Under the pieces are notes generated by a model that saw nothing but the letters and a program-made list of their open reading frames with translations, was not told the DNA's origin and made no database searches. From Aquamicrobium aerolatum DSM 21857 (lineage in GTDB: Bacteria > Pseudomonadota > Alphaproteobacteria > Rhizobiales > Rhizobiaceae), in contig NZ_FORF01000009.1 in NCBI RefSeq assembly GCF_900113935.1, positions 92,897-156,896 of the forward strand: a DNA stretch of 64,000 bases, read 5' to 3'. Positions 18,583 through 25,256 of this stretch are shown here, piece by piece (within the stretch, counting starts at the first letter, position 1; the number at the start of each line of letters is the position of its first letter). A program made the position numbers and the translations under genes.

Positions 18583-19620
18583 TTAGCGCTCCAGCTCTTT
18601 CTGCCACTGCTCCAGGACCCGAGCGCGGTTTTCGGCAGACCAGGCGAAGTCCATCTTCCACATCACCGAAGAGATATCCTCCGGCAGGCCTGCACTCTTG
18701 AACCGTTCAGGCATGGTGCCGCCCGTGGCCGTGACGATTTCCTTCCAGTTGTAGTATTCGTTCACGGCATTGTCGGAAATGGTCCAGTCGAGGAAACGCT
18801 TGGCGGCGTCCTTGTTCTTGGAGCCGGCCATCAGCGCGTTGGCCTCCAGTTCGTTGCCTGCGCCTTCCGACGGGATCACCATGGTGATCGGATAGCCTTC
18901 GGCGATGTTCTTGATCGCGCGCAAGGCGAAGGATGCACCGATTGCGAATTCGCCCTCGCTGGCGGCATTGCAGGGACGCGAGCCGCTCTTGATATACTGC
19001 GCGATATTGGCGTCGAGATCCTTGAGGTACTGCCAGCCCTTTTCTTCGCCCATCATCTGCAGGATGGAAGCGATCATCAGGTAACCTGTCCCGGAAGATG
19101 CCGGGTTCGGCATGACGACCTCGCCCTTGTATTCGGGCTTCACAAGATCGGCCCAGGAAGTGGGCATGGTCAGGTTCTTCGCTTTCAGAACCTCATCGTT
19201 CACACAGAAGGCCGCCATGTACCCGGTGGTGGCGAACCACTTGCCATTCGGATCGCGAAACTGCGGTGCGATCCGGTCGATATTGGCGGGCGAATAGGCT
19301 TCAGTGAGTTCGCCGATTCGAGGATCAATGAGCGAAGTGACTGCCCAGCCCCAGATTACGTCGTGCTGTGGGTTGCTGGCTTCCGCCAGAATACGGGCGT
19401 GCAGGTCGCCGGACGAAAGACGCAACACATTTACCGTGAGATCGGGCATGTCTTCCTTTGCCCGAGCCAGGAAGGCGGCAATCTCGTCCTCTTCATAGGA
19501 AGTATAGGCGGTGATCGCATCAGCTGCTTGAGCGGTTGCGAGACCCATCGTGGTAGAAAAAGCTAAAGCGGCAATAGCTCCGCGGAACGTTCCGCGGATG
19601 GAAAACGTGCTCATTGTCAT
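18583..19620 (-). CDS. Periplasmic binding protein, putative 2-aminoethylphosphonate transporter type (PhnS2-like)
   Basis: 345-residue secreted protein; a Sec signal ends near TAQA-ADA, about residue 33. Family-typical stretches are ITAYTSYEEDEIAAF, VIWGWAVTSL, VMPNPASSGTGYL and MMGEEKGW, which I recognise from the phnS2-type group. I start at the ATG at 19620, which follows AAGGTGA; an in-frame upstream start at 19662 is possible. Despite the family name no phnW or phnX gene is nearby, so the real ligand may be another small amine. Confidence 0.82.
   Translation of the reverse strand: MTMSTFSIRGTFRGAIAALAFSTTMGLATAQAADAITAYTSYEEDEIAAFLARAKEDMPDLTVNVLRLSSGDLHARILAEASNPQHDVIWGWAVTSLIDPRIGELTEAYSPANIDRIAPQFRDPNGKWFATTGYMAAFCVNDEVLKAKNLTMPTSWADLVKPEYKGEVVMPNPASSGTGYLMIASILQMMGEEKGWQYLKDLDANIAQYIKSGSRPCNAASEGEFAIGASFALRAIKNIAEGYPITMVIPSEGAGNELEANALMAGSKNKDAAKRFLDWTISDNAVNEYYNWKEIVTATGGTMPERFKSAGLPEDISSVMWKMDFAWSAENRARVLEQWQKELER
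19580..19597. repeat. Perfect 18-bp palindrome inside the signal-peptide coding region
   Basis: CCGCGGAACGTTCCGCGG reads identically on both strands, about 25 bases into the binding protein gene. It could be an intragenic operator or an mRNA structure. One such palindrome per 64 kb is also not far from chance expectation. Confidence 0.35.
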
Positions 19621-19953
19621 GTCGATCACCTTGTGAACCCCCGATGTTTTTCTTGGCGTCAAACATTCTCAGCCAGAAAATGCCGAGCCTCTCCCTGTTT
19701 TCTGCGATCCAATTTATGACACGCTCCGTTACGGAAGCAAAGCCGATATGGATGCGATTTCGGGAGAGGCGTTGCGGGGCGGTAGTGGCAGCCCAAGATG
19801 AAGGGGATGTGACAACGAAGATTCTGTGACAGCCGCGAAATGCGGCATGAAGTCAGCGCAGAGCTGATCTTTCCAGAACAACGATGATGTTTCTGGACAG
19901 GAATCGCGACCGAAATTGTGCGATGACAGATCGGAGAAAAAGCCCCGGATTTT
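19621..19953. other. Intergenic region, nothing recognised
   Basis: 333 bases between the binding protein start and the end of the small basic protein gene. It should contain the promoter of the importer operon. No RNA gene, repeat or conserved operator is evident to me. Confidence 0.5.
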
Positions 19954-20085
19954 TTATTTTGGGGTTTTCTTGTGCTCTCCCAGCTGCGTCACATTCTTCG
20001 TGGAAGCGGCGGCCGCAATCGTTTTCACTTTTTCTTTTTTAGGCTTGCGTGGTTCACGGTTACTCTTCTGCTGACCTTTGGCCAT
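19954..20085 (-). CDS. Small basic conserved hypothetical protein, 43 residues
   Basis: Short gene with an ATG at 20085 preceded by AAAGGA seven bases upstream and a TAA at 19954-19956. The product starts MAKGQQKSNREPRKPKKEK and is strongly basic, with Lys and Arg making up about a third of the chain and a less charged Ala/Thr segment after residue 21. I recall short proteins beginning MAKGQxxSNRExKKPK in many proteobacteria, including rhizobia; none has a known function. The N-terminus suggests nucleic-acid or ribosome contact, but this is a guess. Confidence 0.75.
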   Translation of the reverse strand: MAKGQQKSNREPRKPKKEKVKTIAAAASTKNVTQLGEHKKTPK

Positions 20086-20351
20086 TGAAGTGTCCTTTCA
20101 CCGCTCGAGCAGGAGCGCTCGAGGCAAGCTGATCGTAGGTCAATCTTGCTAAGAGATGCAATCGCTATGGAGGCGTCAAACGAATCGAGTGGCTCAGCTG
20201 TGAGGCTGATCCAGTTGGCGGTGATTGACTAGCTGGCTCCCCATAACAGCCGATAATGCATCGGATGGAAAGCTGTTCCCAATCTCGGGTTCGTCAGGTT
20301 CGTTGAACCTCAAGGGAACTATGTAAGCCGTAGCTAAGTGCTTGAATTGGA

Positions 20352-20426
<75 letters not shown>

Positions 20427-20440
20427 ATCCAATGAGGGCG

Positions 20441-20469
20441 CATACACCATAAGCCGGCGCTGTCGTCAA
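20441..20469 (-). promoter_or_regulatory. Sigma-70-type promoter of tRNA-Val
   Basis: Minus-strand TTGACG (20464-20469) and TGTATG (20441-20446) are separated by 17 bases and lie about 15 bases upstream of the mature tRNA 5' end. Confidence 0.6.
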
Positions 20470-20526
20470 TAGCTTTAAAGCGGTTATGTCCGTTTAACTG
20501 CTATTCTTTTTTCAGCGCCGCTGGCT

Positions 20527-20889
20527 TCAGGCTGCATGCAGCATTTTTTCAACTTCATTCACGAGATCGCGCAGATGGAAAGGCTTCGACAGGACCTTTG
20601 CATCCCGTGGCGCCTTGGAATCAGGGTTCAGCGCGACAGCGGCAAAACCGGTGATAAACATGACCTTCAGGTCGGGGTCGATCTCGGTCGCCCGGCGAGC
20701 CAGTTCGATTCCGTCCATCTCGGGCATGACGATATCGGTCAGCAGGAGAGAGAAGGGCTCCTCCTGCAGTCGCTCATAGGCGCTTGCGCCATTGTCAAAG
20801 TCGCTGACGTCGTAGCCCGCGCGTTCGAGCGCTTTCACGAGAAAGCGGCGCATGTCGTCGTCGTCTTCCGCCAGTAGTATTCTTGCCAT
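20527..20889 (-). CDS. cpdR: Single-domain response regulator CpdR
   Basis: 120-residue receiver domain with no output domain. The acidic pocket is at E8-D12, the phosphoacceptor Asp52 in LLLTDIVMPEMDG, and the conserved Lys in VLSKPFHL near residue 102. Sequence and genome context match CpdR1 of rhizobia and CpdR of Caulobacter. In those species the unphosphorylated protein helps ClpXP localise to the pole and degrade cell-cycle regulators, while the CckA-ChpT phosphorelay inactivates it. It is divergent from the N-formylglutamate amidohydrolase gene, an arrangement I recall from Sinorhizobium. Confidence 0.93.
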   Translation of the reverse strand: MARILLAEDDDDMRRFLVKALERAGYDVSDFDNGASAYERLQEEPFSLLLTDIVMPEMDGIELARRATEIDPDLKVMFITGFAAVALNPDSKAPRDAKVLSKPFHLRDLVNEVEKMLHAA

Positions 20890-21088
20890 TTGGTCCCGTC
20901 CGAATTACTCCAGCACAGGCTCGCCATCAGAGCCAGCGCGCGGTCACCCCTATATGATTCCGAGGCAGTAAAGATCAAGTGAATGGTCGGTTCGGGGTCG
21001 ATGCGGGTAGCCAGCCCATGGACAGCGTGAACAGCAAATGGCACTTTCAAAACCCAGTTACGGGTGACGCGGTCCTTTCGGGAGTATC

Positions 21089-21979
21089 ATGACGGTGTCG
21101 GACGACTTTGCGACCATGCCTGCCTTTATGGTGCGAAGTCCGGCGCAGCAGCGTGTTCCGTACGTCTTCAACTCACCGCATAGCGGGCGGTATTATCCGC
21201 CGCGGTTCCTCGCCATGAGCAAGCTGGATGCCGTCGCGATCCGTCGGTCCGAGGATTGCTATGTGGACGAGTTGTTCGCCGGTGTCGTGAAACTTGGGGC
21301 GCCGTTTCTGACTGCGAATTTTCCCAGGGCCTATCTCGACGTGAATCGTGAGCCGTGGGAGCTTGATCCGCGCATGTTCACGAATCCACTGCCATCCTAT
21401 GCAAATGCGCGTTCGGCAAGGGTCGTCGGGGGGCTTGGAACAGTGCCGCGTCTGGTTGGTGAAGGGCAGGAAATATATGCGGGCAAGCTGCCGCTGAGTG
21501 AAGCGGTCGACCGGATCGAGAACATCTACAAGCCCTATCATTCACAATTGCAACGCCTGATCTCCCAGACGCATGCGAAGTTTGGGTTTTCGGTCTTGAT
21601 CGATTGCCACTCGATGCCGACCACCGTCAGACCCGGCGATGGCACGACACGTCCCGATTTCATCATCGGCGATCGTTTTGGTGTCGCTTGTGCGCCAGCT
21701 CTGGCGGCGGCGGCGGCCACGTCGCTGTCGCGTCTCGGATATAATGTGGTGCTTAATCGTCCCTATGCCGGTGGGTTCATCACAGAGCATTACGGGCGAC
21801 CAGCGCACGGGCTTCACGCGTTGCAGATCGAGATCAATCGCGGTCTCTATATGAACGAACGTACCTACGAACGGGCTGCGGGGTTCGACGCGATCGCGAA
21901 AGATCTGACGAGATTTTCCGCTGATATCATGTCGACACCAGAATATGAGCTGCAAGGTTTGCCGCTAGCAGCAGAGTAG
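21089..21979 (+). CDS. N-formylglutamate amidohydrolase family protein
   Basis: 296-residue cytosolic hydrolase of the N-formylglutamate amidohydrolase (PF05013-type) family. Typical blocks are FNSPHSGRYYP near the N-terminus, RSEDCYVDELF, DVNREPWELDP, LIDCHSMP and LQIEINRGLYM. The His/Glu/Asp residues in these blocks form the metal site. HutG releases formate from N-formylglutamate in histidine breakdown, but no hut genes are present, so the in vivo substrate is open. It is divergent from cpdR and followed by an sRNA on the opposite strand. Confidence 0.85.
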   Translation: MTVSDDFATMPAFMVRSPAQQRVPYVFNSPHSGRYYPPRFLAMSKLDAVAIRRSEDCYVDELFAGVVKLGAPFLTANFPRAYLDVNREPWELDPRMFTNPLPSYANARSARVVGGLGTVPRLVGEGQEIYAGKLPLSEAVDRIENIYKPYHSQLQRLISQTHAKFGFSVLIDCHSMPTTVRPGDGTTRPDFIIGDRFGVACAPALAAAAATSLSRLGYNVVLNRPYAGGFITEHYGRPAHGLHALQIEINRGLYMNERTYERAAGFDAIAKDLTRFSADIMSTPEYELQGLPLAAE

Positions 21980-21999
21980 GTTCGGGCGCCGGATTTGCC

Positions 22000-22080
22000 A
22001 AAAAAAAGACCGCATCGGTCGCCCGACGCGGCCCAAGTCTAGGGAGGAAGCGCCCAAAAAAATGGGCAGAGCAGGTTACA
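22000..22080 (-). ncRNA. mmgR: MmgR-like trans-acting sRNA (alpha-r8 / Rfam 'suhB' family)
   Basis: On the minus strand: a first hairpin GCCCA/TGGGC with an A/U loop (22052-22067), an unpaired anti-Shine-Dalgarno motif TTCCTCCC (22042-22049), then an 11-bp terminator stem (22008-22018 with 22023-22033) closed by a GCGA tetraloop and followed by eight U (22000-22007). Structure, the position between the N-formylglutamate amidohydrolase and inositol-phosphatase-family genes, and the CU-rich loop agree with MmgR of Sinorhizobium meliloti, which limits polyhydroxybutyrate accumulation. The 5' end is estimated from the promoter (about 22078-22087). Confidence 0.8.
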
Positions 22081-22093
22081 CTGCTCGGTGTTA

Positions 22094-22122
22094 GTTTCAT
22101 GCTGCGGTGCAGCAATGTCAAG
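22094..22122 (-). promoter_or_regulatory. Promoter of the MmgR-like sRNA with PhaR/AniA-like palindrome
   Basis: Minus-strand CTTGAC (22117-22122) is a good alphaproteobacterial -35 box. A weak -10 (about 22093-22099) follows after 17-18 bases. The spacer is filled by the 15-base inverted repeat TGCTGCACCGCAGCA (minus strand, 22100-22114), which contains CTGC-N3-GCAG, the form reported for the PHB-responsive repressor PhaR/AniA. A bound repressor there would block RNA polymerase. Confidence 0.6.
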
Positions 22123-22160
22123 GGTGGCTTTTTGCCGACACAGGAATTTGAAGGTGAACA

Positions 22161-22934
22161 ATGACAATTGAGCCTGGTTTCATGCGCAGGATCGCCGCAG
22201 CGGCAGCAGAAGAAACCTTGCCGCGTTTCCGCCAATCGGGGCTTGTCGACAACAAGCTTACCTCGGGATTTGACCCGGTAACAGAGGCCGATCGCATGGC
22301 AGAGCAGGCGATCCGGGCACTGATCCGTGCGACCTATCCGGAGCATGGCATCCATGGCGAAGAATTCGGGCTGGAAAATGAGAGCGCTCGCTACCAGTGG
22401 GTGATCGATCCAATCGACGGCACGCGGTCCTTTATCTCGGGTATGCCGTTGTGGGGAACGCTGGTTGGATTGACCGACAATGGCGATGCCGTTGCTGGCA
22501 TGATGTCACAGCCATTTATTGGTGAGTTGTTCTGGTGTGACGGCAAAAACTCCCACTATGAAGGGCCGCATGGCAGCAAGCAGATTGCGACCAGCAAGGT
22601 CGTTGACGTGGCGGACGCTACGCTTTGTACGACGACGCCGTCGATGTTCACCGGCGAGCGCAAGGTCGCGTATGACCGACTGGAATCAGCTGTGAAACTC
22701 GCCCGCTACGGAACTGATTGCTACGCCTACGCAATGTTGGCAGCCGGCAATGTCGACTTGGTCGTCGAGACCGGGCTGCAACCCTACGACATCATTGCCC
22801 TGATCCCGATCATCGAGCAGGCGGGCGGGGTCATCACGACATGGGATGGCGGGCCGGCGGAACAGGCAGGCGATATCGTGGCTGCCGCGACGCCGGAGTT
22901 GCATGCGGCTGCGGTCAAATTGCTGCAGGGCTGA
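22161..22934 (+). CDS. hisN: Inositol monophosphatase family phosphatase, probable histidinol-phosphatase HisN
   Basis: 257-residue Mg-dependent phosphatase. Metal-site motifs are GEEFG (about residues 66-70) and DPIDGTRSF (83-91), followed by GMPLWGTLVGL, which I associate with the HisN branch that hydrolyses histidinol phosphate rather than inositol phosphate. A C-terminal Asp motif TGLQPYDIIALIPIIEQAGG completes the fold. SuhB-type inositol phosphatase is the alternative. Its 3' end overlaps the convergent serine hydrolase gene by 20 bases. Confidence 0.78.
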   Translation: MTIEPGFMRRIAAAAAEETLPRFRQSGLVDNKLTSGFDPVTEADRMAEQAIRALIRATYPEHGIHGEEFGLENESARYQWVIDPIDGTRSFISGMPLWGTLVGLTDNGDAVAGMMSQPFIGELFWCDGKNSHYEGPHGSKQIATSKVVDVADATLCTTTPSMFTGERKVAYDRLESAVKLARYGTDCYAYAMLAAGNVDLVVETGLQPYDIIALIPIIEQAGGVITTWDGGPAEQAGDIVAAATPELHAAAVKLLQG

Positions 22935-23880
22935 ATGGATCGGGCGCGCTGCCGGGAATGAACGCATCGAACGCGGCCAGCAATTGTTCGCGGAAGATAT
23001 CACGTTCCTGCAAAAGTTCATGCCGCGCGCCCTGGATCGTTAATAGTGAAGCAGTGCGCAGACCGGCGACATATCGCTCGGTTGCGCCTGTGTCTACGAC
23101 GCGATCTGCGCTTGCCGCCACAACGAGGATTGGGACGGTCACACGCGCCTTGAACTGCGAGGACTGAGCCTGATCAAGCGCATGGAACACTGAGCGCACC
23201 CATGTGGCTGTCGGGCCGCCGATGCCAAGCTCCGGTCGCGCGCTGAATATGGTCTGGTTGCGATCGTAGCGCTGGGCATCGCTTGTCAATAAATTGCCGT
23301 CGAAGGTCGCCGTGTCGGGGCGCTTTACGGTGAGTTGCCCAAGTCCGGTCGCGTGCAGCAAGCGACATAGCCGACACGTGTTGCGAGGTGACAGGGACGC
23401 AGGAGGAGCAAGACCGAAAAGCGGAGACAACAACATCATCCGCTGCACGCGGTTGCTCAGAGCAGGTGCCGCCAGCAGGGCGACCAGCGCTCCGGTCGAA
23501 TGTCCGAGGACAAAATAGGGTCCACGACAATCGGGCAGCACAACGTCCTGAAAAAAAGGCTCGATGTCAGCGACATAGTCCTGAAAATCGGTGACAAAGC
23601 CCAAGCGTGGATTGCGAGCCAGCCGATCGGACCCGCCTTGTCCTCGCAGGTCGAAGATCGCGACCCCGAAGCCGCGTTTCGACAGGTCGGAGATCGTCTC
23701 GAAATATTTCTCGATTGATTCGCTGCGACCGGGAAGCAGGACGATGGTGCCTCGCAACGGTCGTCCTTCGGCGGCAAAGCGGGCATAGCGAAGCATCTTG
23801 CCGTCCCGTGCGCGGAACTTCCCGACGGTCGCGTGAGGTGGCAAAGGGTTGCCAGATGTTTCGTAGAGCTGCGCAGGCAT
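22915..23880 (-). CDS. Alpha/beta hydrolase, lysophospholipase/monoacylglycerol lipase-like (PldB family)
   Basis: 321-residue serine hydrolase of the Hydrolase_4 group. The nucleophile Ser128 sits in GHSTG, with candidate Asp259 (ASADRVVD) and His287 (ARHELLQE) completing the triad. The oxyanion-side LLPGRSESIEKYF near residue 48-60 is typical of PldB-like proteins. No signal peptide is seen, so it probably acts in the cytoplasm or at the inner membrane face on lysophospholipids or monoglycerides. It converges on hisN with a 20-base 3' overlap. Confidence 0.82.
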   Translation of the reverse strand: MPAQLYETSGNPLPPHATVGKFRARDGKMLRYARFAAEGRPLRGTIVLLPGRSESIEKYFETISDLSKRGFGVAIFDLRGQGGSDRLARNPRLGFVTDFQDYVADIEPFFQDVVLPDCRGPYFVLGHSTGALVALLAAPALSNRVQRMMLLSPLFGLAPPASLSPRNTCRLCRLLHATGLGQLTVKRPDTATFDGNLLTSDAQRYDRNQTIFSARPELGIGGPTATWVRSVFHALDQAQSSQFKARVTVPILVVAASADRVVDTGATERYVAGLRTASLLTIQGARHELLQERDIFREQLLAAFDAFIPGSAPDPFSPAAI

Positions 23881-24177
23881 GGAGAAATTGGTCCGGTGGG
23901 ATCAGTTCGTCCACTTTGATAGGAAGCTTTCGAGCTGTTGCAAAGGCTTTGATGCTTGCGACTACCGAAACGATGAAGGCCGGAAGAGCACGATTGCTGC
24001 TTCCGGCCTCTGTCGAGCCGGGAGGAAGGGACGATACACCCGGCGCGGCCTCGTTGACGGCGACATCTCGCTGTCTGATCTCGTTGTTGGGTTGGTTTGT
24101 AGCCGGGTGAGCGTGAACGCTGCCCGAGGGGCGGTTCATCTCGTGTTCATGTGATGACGATGGAGAGGCGAGGCACC
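23881..24177. other. Intergenic region with one hairpin, no gene supported
   Basis: About 300 bases upstream of the heat-shock promoter. The only structure I see is a 10-bp stem AGGCCGGAAG/CTTCCGGCCT (23977-23986 with 24000-24009) that extends inward by AGC/GCT. No U-tract follows on either strand, so it is not a standard terminator. Short open frames here have no recognisable product. Confidence 0.45.
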
Positions 24178-24206
24178 CTTGAAACGCGATTTGCCTGCCC
24201 CCAAAT
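24178..24206 (+). promoter_or_regulatory. RpoH (sigma-32)-like heat-shock promoter
   Basis: CTTGAA (24178-24183), 16 bases, then CCCAAAT (24200-24206). This resembles the CTTGAA / CCYATnT pattern of alphaproteobacterial RpoH promoters. It lies just upstream of the structured leader of the small heat-shock gene. Confidence 0.55.
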
Positions 24207-24212
24207 GTCTGA

Positions 24213-24311
24213 TGCGGTCGCCGATGACGGGACCGCGGCCTTTGCAAAACGCCATGACGGGTTTTGCCACAGGTCATGCGCGAACACTTGTTGCTCACAG
24301 GAGAACAGACC
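24213..24311 (+). promoter_or_regulatory. ROSE-type RNA thermometer in the hsp20 leader
   Basis: Three consecutive hairpins can be drawn: GCGGTC/GACCGC (24214-24219 with 24231-24236); GCAAAAC/GTTTTGC (24244-24250 with 24261-24267), extended by GGCCT/AGGTC; and a 3' hairpin TGTT-G-CTC / GAG-AACA (24289-24296 with 24301-24307). The last has one bulged G (24293), a four-base loop ACAG, and the AGGAG ribosome site (24299-24303) across loop and stem. The TTGCT block pairing with the ribosome site and the single bulged G are hallmarks of ROSE elements before small heat-shock genes in rhizobia. Heat should melt the hairpin and free the site. Confidence 0.82.
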
Positions 24312-24776
24312 ATGCGTCACGTTGATTTTTCGCCGCTCTATCGCTCGACCGTCGGTTTCGACCGTCTTTTCACCATGCTGGACTCGCTGGCCCAGCCTGA
24401 AACGACCGGTCAGAGCTACCCGCCCTACAATATCGAACGCACCGGTGACGATGCCTATCGCATCTCCATGGCGGTCGCGGGTTTTTCCGATGAAGAGATT
24501 TCCATCGAAGCCCACCGCAATGTGCTGACGATCAAGGGCGAAAAGGCTGAAGAGCCGGCAGAAGGCACCCAATTCCTCCATCGCGGCATTGCCGGGCGGG
24601 CTTTTGAGCGCCGTTTCCAGCTTGCCGACCATGTCGAAGTGCAGGGTGCGGCCCTCAAGAACGGACTTCTCCATATCGATCTCAAGCGCAACATCCCTGA
24701 GGAGATGAAGCCACGCCGGATCGAGATCACTGCAGCACCGTCACAGGCAAAGCAGATCGAAGCCAAGGCTGCCTGA
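24312..24776 (+). CDS. Small heat-shock protein, Hsp20/IbpA family
   Basis: 154-residue ATP-independent chaperone. The alpha-crystallin domain spans about residues 38-135, with YNIERTGDDAYRISMAVAGF at its start, GIAGRAFERRFQLADHV in the middle and LKNGLLHIDLKR near the end. The C-terminal RRIEI supplies the I-x-I-like oligomer contact. I chose the ATG at 24312 because AGGAG lies 8 bases upstream and the ROSE leader ends there. It is monocistronic, with an RpoH-like promoter and a downstream terminator. Confidence 0.93.
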   Translation: MRHVDFSPLYRSTVGFDRLFTMLDSLAQPETTGQSYPPYNIERTGDDAYRISMAVAGFSDEEISIEAHRNVLTIKGEKAEEPAEGTQFLHRGIAGRAFERRFQLADHVEVQGAALKNGLLHIDLKRNIPEEMKPRRIEITAAPSQAKQIEAKAA

Positions 24777-24801
24777 GCCCGTTTTCGAATAGATGAATAT
24801 C

Positions 24802-24830
24802 AGCGGCGCCTATGGGCGCCGCTTTGTTTA
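24802..24830 (+). terminator. Rho-independent terminator after hsp20
   Basis: 9-bp stem AGCGGCGCC/GGCGCCGCT (24802-24810 with 24815-24823), loop TATG, followed by TTGTTTA. It reaches the stop of the convergent GFA gene. Confidence 0.75.
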
Positions 24831-25235
24831 TCGCTTTGGCAGATGACTGAAGCTCGGGATTCCATCGGGAATGTGATGGAAGGGCTGTCGGTCGACCGTG
24901 AAAATTGCCATCCGTGCGCGCTCGAACAGTTCTGGCTGGTCGAGCGTTCCTGCTTTCAGGATTATCTCGGGCATATCCGGCCGGTGCGTCGTCAGGTGCT
25001 TGCCGCAAGTCGCGCAGAACTCCCGCGTCACCGCATTGTCCAGGTCGCTGCGCGTAAAGGTTTGCGGCGTTCCTTTGACGAAGCTGAAGCCTTCCGCCGG
25101 CAGCATCAGGAAATAGTTAGGTCCGCCGCCGGAAAAATACTGGCACTCGCGGCAATGGCATTGCGCCTTGGCGACAGGCTTGCCTTCGCAGACATAGCGC
25201 AGCGCGCGGCAATAACATCCACCTTCCAATCGCAT
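24828..25235 (-). CDS. GFA family zinc protein (glutathione-dependent formaldehyde-activating enzyme-like)
   Basis: 135-residue protein with zinc-binding Cys pairs of the GFA fold: CYC (residues 7 and 9), CHCREC (26, 28, 31) and FCATCGKHL near residue 95. The founding member links formaldehyde to glutathione, but most short homologues, including this one, have no assigned reaction. It follows the threonine aldolase gene by 21 bases and is probably co-transcribed. GAGGGA precedes the ATG. Confidence 0.85.
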   Translation of the reverse strand: MRLEGGCYCRALRYVCEGKPVAKAQCHCRECQYFSGGGPNYFLMLPAEGFSFVKGTPQTFTRSDLDNAVTREFCATCGKHLTTHRPDMPEIILKAGTLDQPELFERARMAIFTVDRQPFHHIPDGIPSFSHLPKR

Positions 25236-25256
25236 CTCATTCCCTCATTTTTCTTA

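Noticed and set aside
15749..19620. A complete 2-aminoethylphosphonate catabolic locus
   Set aside because: Only the transporter family is suggestive; no phnW, phnX, phnA or phnY-type partner could be identified with confidence.
19930..19975. Terminator after the 43-residue protein gene
   Set aside because: The C-rich and G-rich tracts (GCCCC/GGGG) leave a bulge and the stem is short; too weak to list.
20890..21088. CtrA binding site between cpdR and the N-formylglutamate amidohydrolase gene
   Set aside because: No TTAA-N7-TTAA pattern is present in the gap.
23941..24110. Small plus-strand gene between the serine hydrolase and hsp20
   Set aside because: The frame has no ribosome site and a low-information product, and it overlaps the orphan hairpin.
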